Of a stretch of 8,777 nt of DNA, positions 6,278-8,777 are shown in pieces. The DNA is from Acidobacteriota bacterium (lineage in GTDB: Bacteria > Acidobacteriota > Terriglobia > Bryobacterales > Bryobacteraceae), in NCBI GenBank assembly GCA_003223065.1, contig QHXU01000167.1:550-9326 (forward strand), in the 5' to 3' direction. The translations under genes and the position numbers were made by a program. The notes beneath the pieces are model-generated. The model was not told the DNA's origin and did no database searches. It saw only the letters and a list, made by a program, of their open reading frames with translations. Numbering within the stretch: position 1 is the stretch's first letter; each line of letters opens with the position of its first letter.

Positions 6278-7314
6278 TCACGCAGCCGCCGCCAGTTTCT
6301 TCGACCACGGAATGGCGCCTTTGAGCGCGGCGTTTACGGAGGAAATGTTTTTCACACCCTCGCTCGCCAGCCACTCTTCGAGCGCTTTCACGCCTTTGGT
6401 CGCATAAATGGGCATGCCGTCTTTCCAGGTCGCGCGGCCGCACAACACCCCTGAAAAATCGGCGCCCGCCTCAGTGGCCATTTGCAGGCTCTCGACAAAT
6501 TGCTTGTTGCCAACGCCGGCGCTCAGGTAAATGAACGGTTTCTCCGCCACGGCCGCCGGTAGATGAACGGTTTCTCCGCCACGGCCGCCGCCTTGCGGAA
6601 GTAATCGAGCGCCTCCGCCCCGCTGTATGCCTTTTGGCCCTTGTAGACCGAGGTACCCTCGACGAACTCCGTATTCACCGGCACTTCCACCTTCAGCACG
6701 TCGACGTGATACTGCGGTTTGGAGAATTCCTGCATGCTGCCGATCACCACCTGGGGTTTAATCTTCGCGTATTCGATGCCTTTTTCATTGCCACCCTTCG
6801 GATCGTAGCCCACGAATTCGAGAAAGAATGGAATCTGGTAGAACTCGCACTCCGCGCCGATGCGTTGAATAAAAGCGTGCTTTATGTCGTTCACGTCCGG
6901 ATCGTCGAATGGCGAATAATAAATCAAGATCTTGACCGCGTTCGCGCCCAAGTCGACGATGCGCTTTGCGGACATGTCCGGCAGCAGATCCGGCAGCCGG
7001 CCGGGTTTGGTGTTGTCGTAACCGCTTTCTTCATAAGCCAGAAGCAGACCGGCATTCGGCGCGCGCGCCTTCGCCGCGTCGAGGCCATACTCAGGGTCGA
7101 GTAGGATCGCGGAAGCGTGCGGCGTCAGCACCCGCACCACCGCCGTCTTGAATTCCGACATCATTTCCGGTGTGACCGCCTTCTGGTCCACGCCTTTTGC
7201 CGAAGCGATCGCTTTCTGCAGGCTGGCGCGTTGATCCATCGCTGCGGCGGCAATGATACCGTCCTTGTTTGAGAGCGCTTTCAAGTGTTTGAGTTTCCCC
7301 GGAGAGAGTGCCAT
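6278..7314 (-). pseudogene. lacD: LacD-type class I aldolase, frameshifted by a tandem duplication
   Basis: The family cleaves tagatose 1,6-bisphosphate, often also fructose 1,6-bisphosphate, into glyceraldehyde 3-phosphate and dihydroxyacetone phosphate. The N-terminal frame (start ATG 7314) matches LacD through residue 252: AMDQRA, LLDPEYGL, LLLAYEESGYD, NAVKILIYY (K128), IPFFLEF (E166) and LKVEVPVN, where K208 is the expected Schiff-base Lys. After PFIY a 32-base duplication shifts the frame and it stops at 6523 with an 11-residue junk tail. The rest, SAGVGNKQFVESLQ to GVLCGRATWKDG and the C-terminus, continues in another frame to 6278. Joined, the protein would be 334 residues, close to LacD length. 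The truncated form lacks the last barrel strands and phosphate-binding region, so it should be inactive if the sequence is right. No lactose or tagatose genes are nearby. The start is 5 bases after the ribF stop. Confidence 0.88.
6526..6590. repeat. 32-base tandem duplication inside the aldolase gene
   Basis: Bases 6526-6558 and 6558-6590 match at 32 of 33 positions, so a 32-base unit is present twice in tandem. The only difference is A at 6530 against G at 6562. On the coding (minus) strand this is ATT against ATC, both Ile. Because 32 is not a multiple of 3, the second copy shifts the frame; deleting either copy restores one continuous LacD-type protein. Confidence 0.95.
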
Positions 7315-7319
7315 AACTT

Positions 7320-8241
7320 TTAGTTTATCCGTCTGAAAAACTTGCCGGCACGCGCCACGTCTTGGAGGATTTGAGCTTTCAACGCGCCGGCGCTGTCGAA
7401 CTTTCGCTCATCCCGAAGCCTGTGGCAGAATTCCAGGCGAATGCGCGCCGGAGCCGGGCCGTCGAGCGGTTCGAGAAGAAACGTTTCGATCGAGAGGTCG
7501 CTGCCGCCGAACGTGGGCCGATACCCGATGTTGGAAACGGATTTCCAGCGCCGGCCGCCGTCCAAATCGTGCGTTCGTGTAATGTAGACGCCGGTGCGAG
7601 GAAGCACCTCGGCCGCGGTGCGCAGATTGAGCGTGGGCACGGTCTGCTTTGCGCCGACGCCGTGTCCCGAGACAACCTCGCCCGTGATCGCGTAGGGACG
7701 CTCGAGCATCCGTGCCGCCAGGGCAACGTCCCCTTCGCCGATCAACCTCCGCACCTCGCTCGACGATACAATTCGCCCGCGGCACTTCACTGGGTCGACC
7801 ACGCGGGTCTCGTATCCATAGGGCTCTCCCAGTTCAGCGAGCAGGCGCGTGTTTCCAGCTTGCTGGTAGCCGAAGCGAAAATTGTCTCCGACCAGAACGA
7901 TCTTTGCGCCCAGCGCTTTCACGACGATCTGTTCTATAAACTCCTCCGGCGCCAGCTTCGCGATATCCGCCGTGAAAGGCAGCATCAGGATTTGCTCGAT
8001 GCCTTGCGCCTTAATGAGCGCGCAGCGCTCTTCCGGCGTGGTCAGCAGCCTTGGCGCTCGCTCCGGCGCGACCACCAGCGCGGGATGGGGATCAAAGGTC
8101 AAGACGGTCGGCCGCAGGTTTCGCTCCCGCGCCGCCTCGGCGACGCAATGGAAAAGATGACGGGACGCCGTCGAAATTCCCGATGGTGAGAGCCGACGGG
8201 CCGAAACCGGCAGCTTCCTGGATACTCCGAGCGATTCGCAT
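7320..8241 (-). pseudogene. ribF: Riboflavin kinase/FAD synthetase, frame broken at HxGH motif
   Basis: RibF makes FMN (C-terminal kinase) and then FAD (N-terminal adenylyltransferase) in the cytosol. ATG at 8241 directly follows the upstream MBL-fold stop and starts a family-like N-terminus reaching LTIGNFDGV (residues 18-26). GNFDGVHxGH is expected next, but only 4 bases (8163-8160) separate GV from the final His codon instead of 9, so the frame shifts. The original frame stops at 8092 after 49 residues. The downstream frame runs from HLFHCVAEAARERN through TFDPHPA, GDNFRFGY, SSSEVRRLI, GHGVGAKQTVPTLNL, SNIGYRPTFGG and IETFLL to TAA at 7320. Repaired, the protein would be about 308 residues, the normal RibF size. 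An internal TTG at 8102 could in theory start a kinase-containing fragment. As RibF is usually essential, a sequence error or a second copy elsewhere is likely. Confidence 0.88.
8160..8163 (-). other. Frame lesion in ribF: about 5 bases missing in HxGH
   Basis: On the minus strand CCGT stands between the GGCGTC codons of GV and the CAT codon of the conserved final His. Nine bases (His, any, Gly) are expected. A loss of 5 bases accounts for both the frame change and the missing residues; flanking codons on each side still encode RibF-like sequence. Confidence 0.8.
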
Positions 8242-8777
8242 TCAGCTTTCCGGCTCCACTTCGATTTCGAGCCCGTCGTAGGCCAGCCGTACGTTCGAAG
8301 GCAACGCAGCTTCGGTTCGCTGGTGATGAAGGTCGTGGCAGATATGCGTGAAAAAAGCGCGCTGCGGCCTCAGTTCCTCGACCCATTCGAGGCTCCGCTC
8401 GACGGTGGAGTGAGTCGGATGCGGTCGGTGCCGCAGAGCATCGAGGAACAGCACATCCAGCCCGCGAAGCTTGGCTTTCGATTCCTCAGGGATGTCGCTG
8501 TGATCGGTGAGATACGCGGCACGGCCGAAACGGAAACCCAGCACCGGGGACTTCCCGTGCAACAGCCGAATTGGCGTAAACTCGAGCCCGAACAAATCGA
8601 AGGGCTCGCCGTTCAACAGACGGAGATGCAGCCGCGGCACGGCCGATTCGTATGACCGCGCTTCGAAGGCATATTGAAAGACGCGGCGGATTGCGTCGAG
8701 CGTCTCTTCCATTCCATAAATTGGAATCGCCGAGCGCTGGCGGTAGTTGAAGGGGCGCACGTCGTCGAGGCCCAGAA
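8242..8777 (-). CDS. MBL-fold metal-dependent hydrolase, PhnP-like (5' end outside window)
   Basis: The C-terminal 177 residues of a metallo-beta-lactamase-fold hydrolase. The visible part begins LGLDD, then RPFNYRQRSAIPIYG, the region that normally follows directly after the HxHxDH metal motif, so that motif lies just beyond the right edge. Further ligand-like residues are visible: His in LLHGK, Asp in LTDHSDIP, and His residues in PHPTHST and THICHDLHH. The pattern resembles the PhnP-like branch (phosphoribosyl cyclic phosphodiesterase and related proteins), but no phosphonate genes are nearby, so the substrate stays unknown. A GTG at 8760 is internal and is not the start. The TGA at 8242 is immediately followed by the ribF ATG with no gap, so the two are likely co-translated. 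Codons look normal and there is no sign of damage. Confidence 0.85.
   Translation of the reverse strand, partial: LGLDDVRPFNYRQRSAIPIYGMEETLDAIRRVFQYAFEARSYESAVPRLHLRLLNGEPFDLFGLEFTPIRLLHGKSPVLGFRFGRAAYLTDHSDIPEESKAKLRGLDVLFLDALRHRPHPTHSTVERSLEWVEELRPQRAFFTHICHDLHHQRTEAALPSNVRLAYDGLEIEVEPES

Noticed and set aside
6278..6550. The C-terminal aldolase piece as a separate small gene starting at GTG 6550
   Set aside because: It begins in the middle of a conserved barrel strand and continues LacD sequence exactly, so it is the other half of the frameshifted gene.
7362..8189. A 275-residue plus-strand open frame opposite ribF
   Set aside because: It is low-complexity Arg/Ala-rich text, while the minus strand carries many RibF motifs even though its frame is broken.

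Overview
The window reads as a stretch of a GC-rich, Gram-negative-type chromosome. Gene content and protein style (LacD-type class I aldolase beside ribF, an Ldh_2-family dehydrogenase, an xseB-ispA-tlyA-nadK cluster, few clear Shine-Dalgarno sites) suggest an acidobacterium, perhaps near Solibacter/Bryobacter. That placement is an inference from memory and is not proven by the sequence. I see no RNA gene, insertion sequence, phage gene or CRISPR array, and no gene-free stretch longer than about 50 bases.

Plus strand, 1-5 to 6250. The left edge holds the end of a sensor histidine kinase (1-549). It overlaps by 8 bases a NarL/FixJ-type response regulator (542-1195); together they form a two-component pair. 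Next is an Ldh_2-family NAD(P)-dependent malate/lactate-type dehydrogenase (1241-2293). A TATAAT box inside its last codons sits exactly 6 bases before the ATG of xseB, so xseB may begin a leaderless transcript. From there five genes run head to tail with overlaps: xseB (exonuclease VII small subunit), ispA (farnesyl diphosphate synthase type), tlyA (rRNA 2'-O-methyltransferase), nadK (NAD kinase) and a glutamate/aspartate-type cation symporter. Three of the four junctions are ATGA overlaps and the tlyA-nadK overlap is 20 bases, so the five probably form one translationally coupled operon. The dxs gene often found between ispA and tlyA is not here.

Minus strand, 8777 down to 6278. A tightly packed trio converges on the transporter, with 27 bases between the stop codons: an MBL-fold hydrolase cut by the window edge, ribF (riboflavin kinase/FAD synthetase) starting directly after its stop, and a LacD-type aldolase 5 bases after ribF. 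Both complete members of this trio are broken. The ribF frame is lost at the HxGH nucleotide-binding motif, where about 5 bases appear to be missing. The aldolase is frameshifted by a 32-base tandem duplication whose two copies differ at one synonymous site.

I did not find a convincing undescribed system. The observations most worth checking are the two precise frame lesions (real decay, or assembly joins between strain variants), the leaderless-type xseB promoter, and an Asp-to-Asn change at a sodium-site position in the symporter. Most genes are ordinary housekeeping genes.
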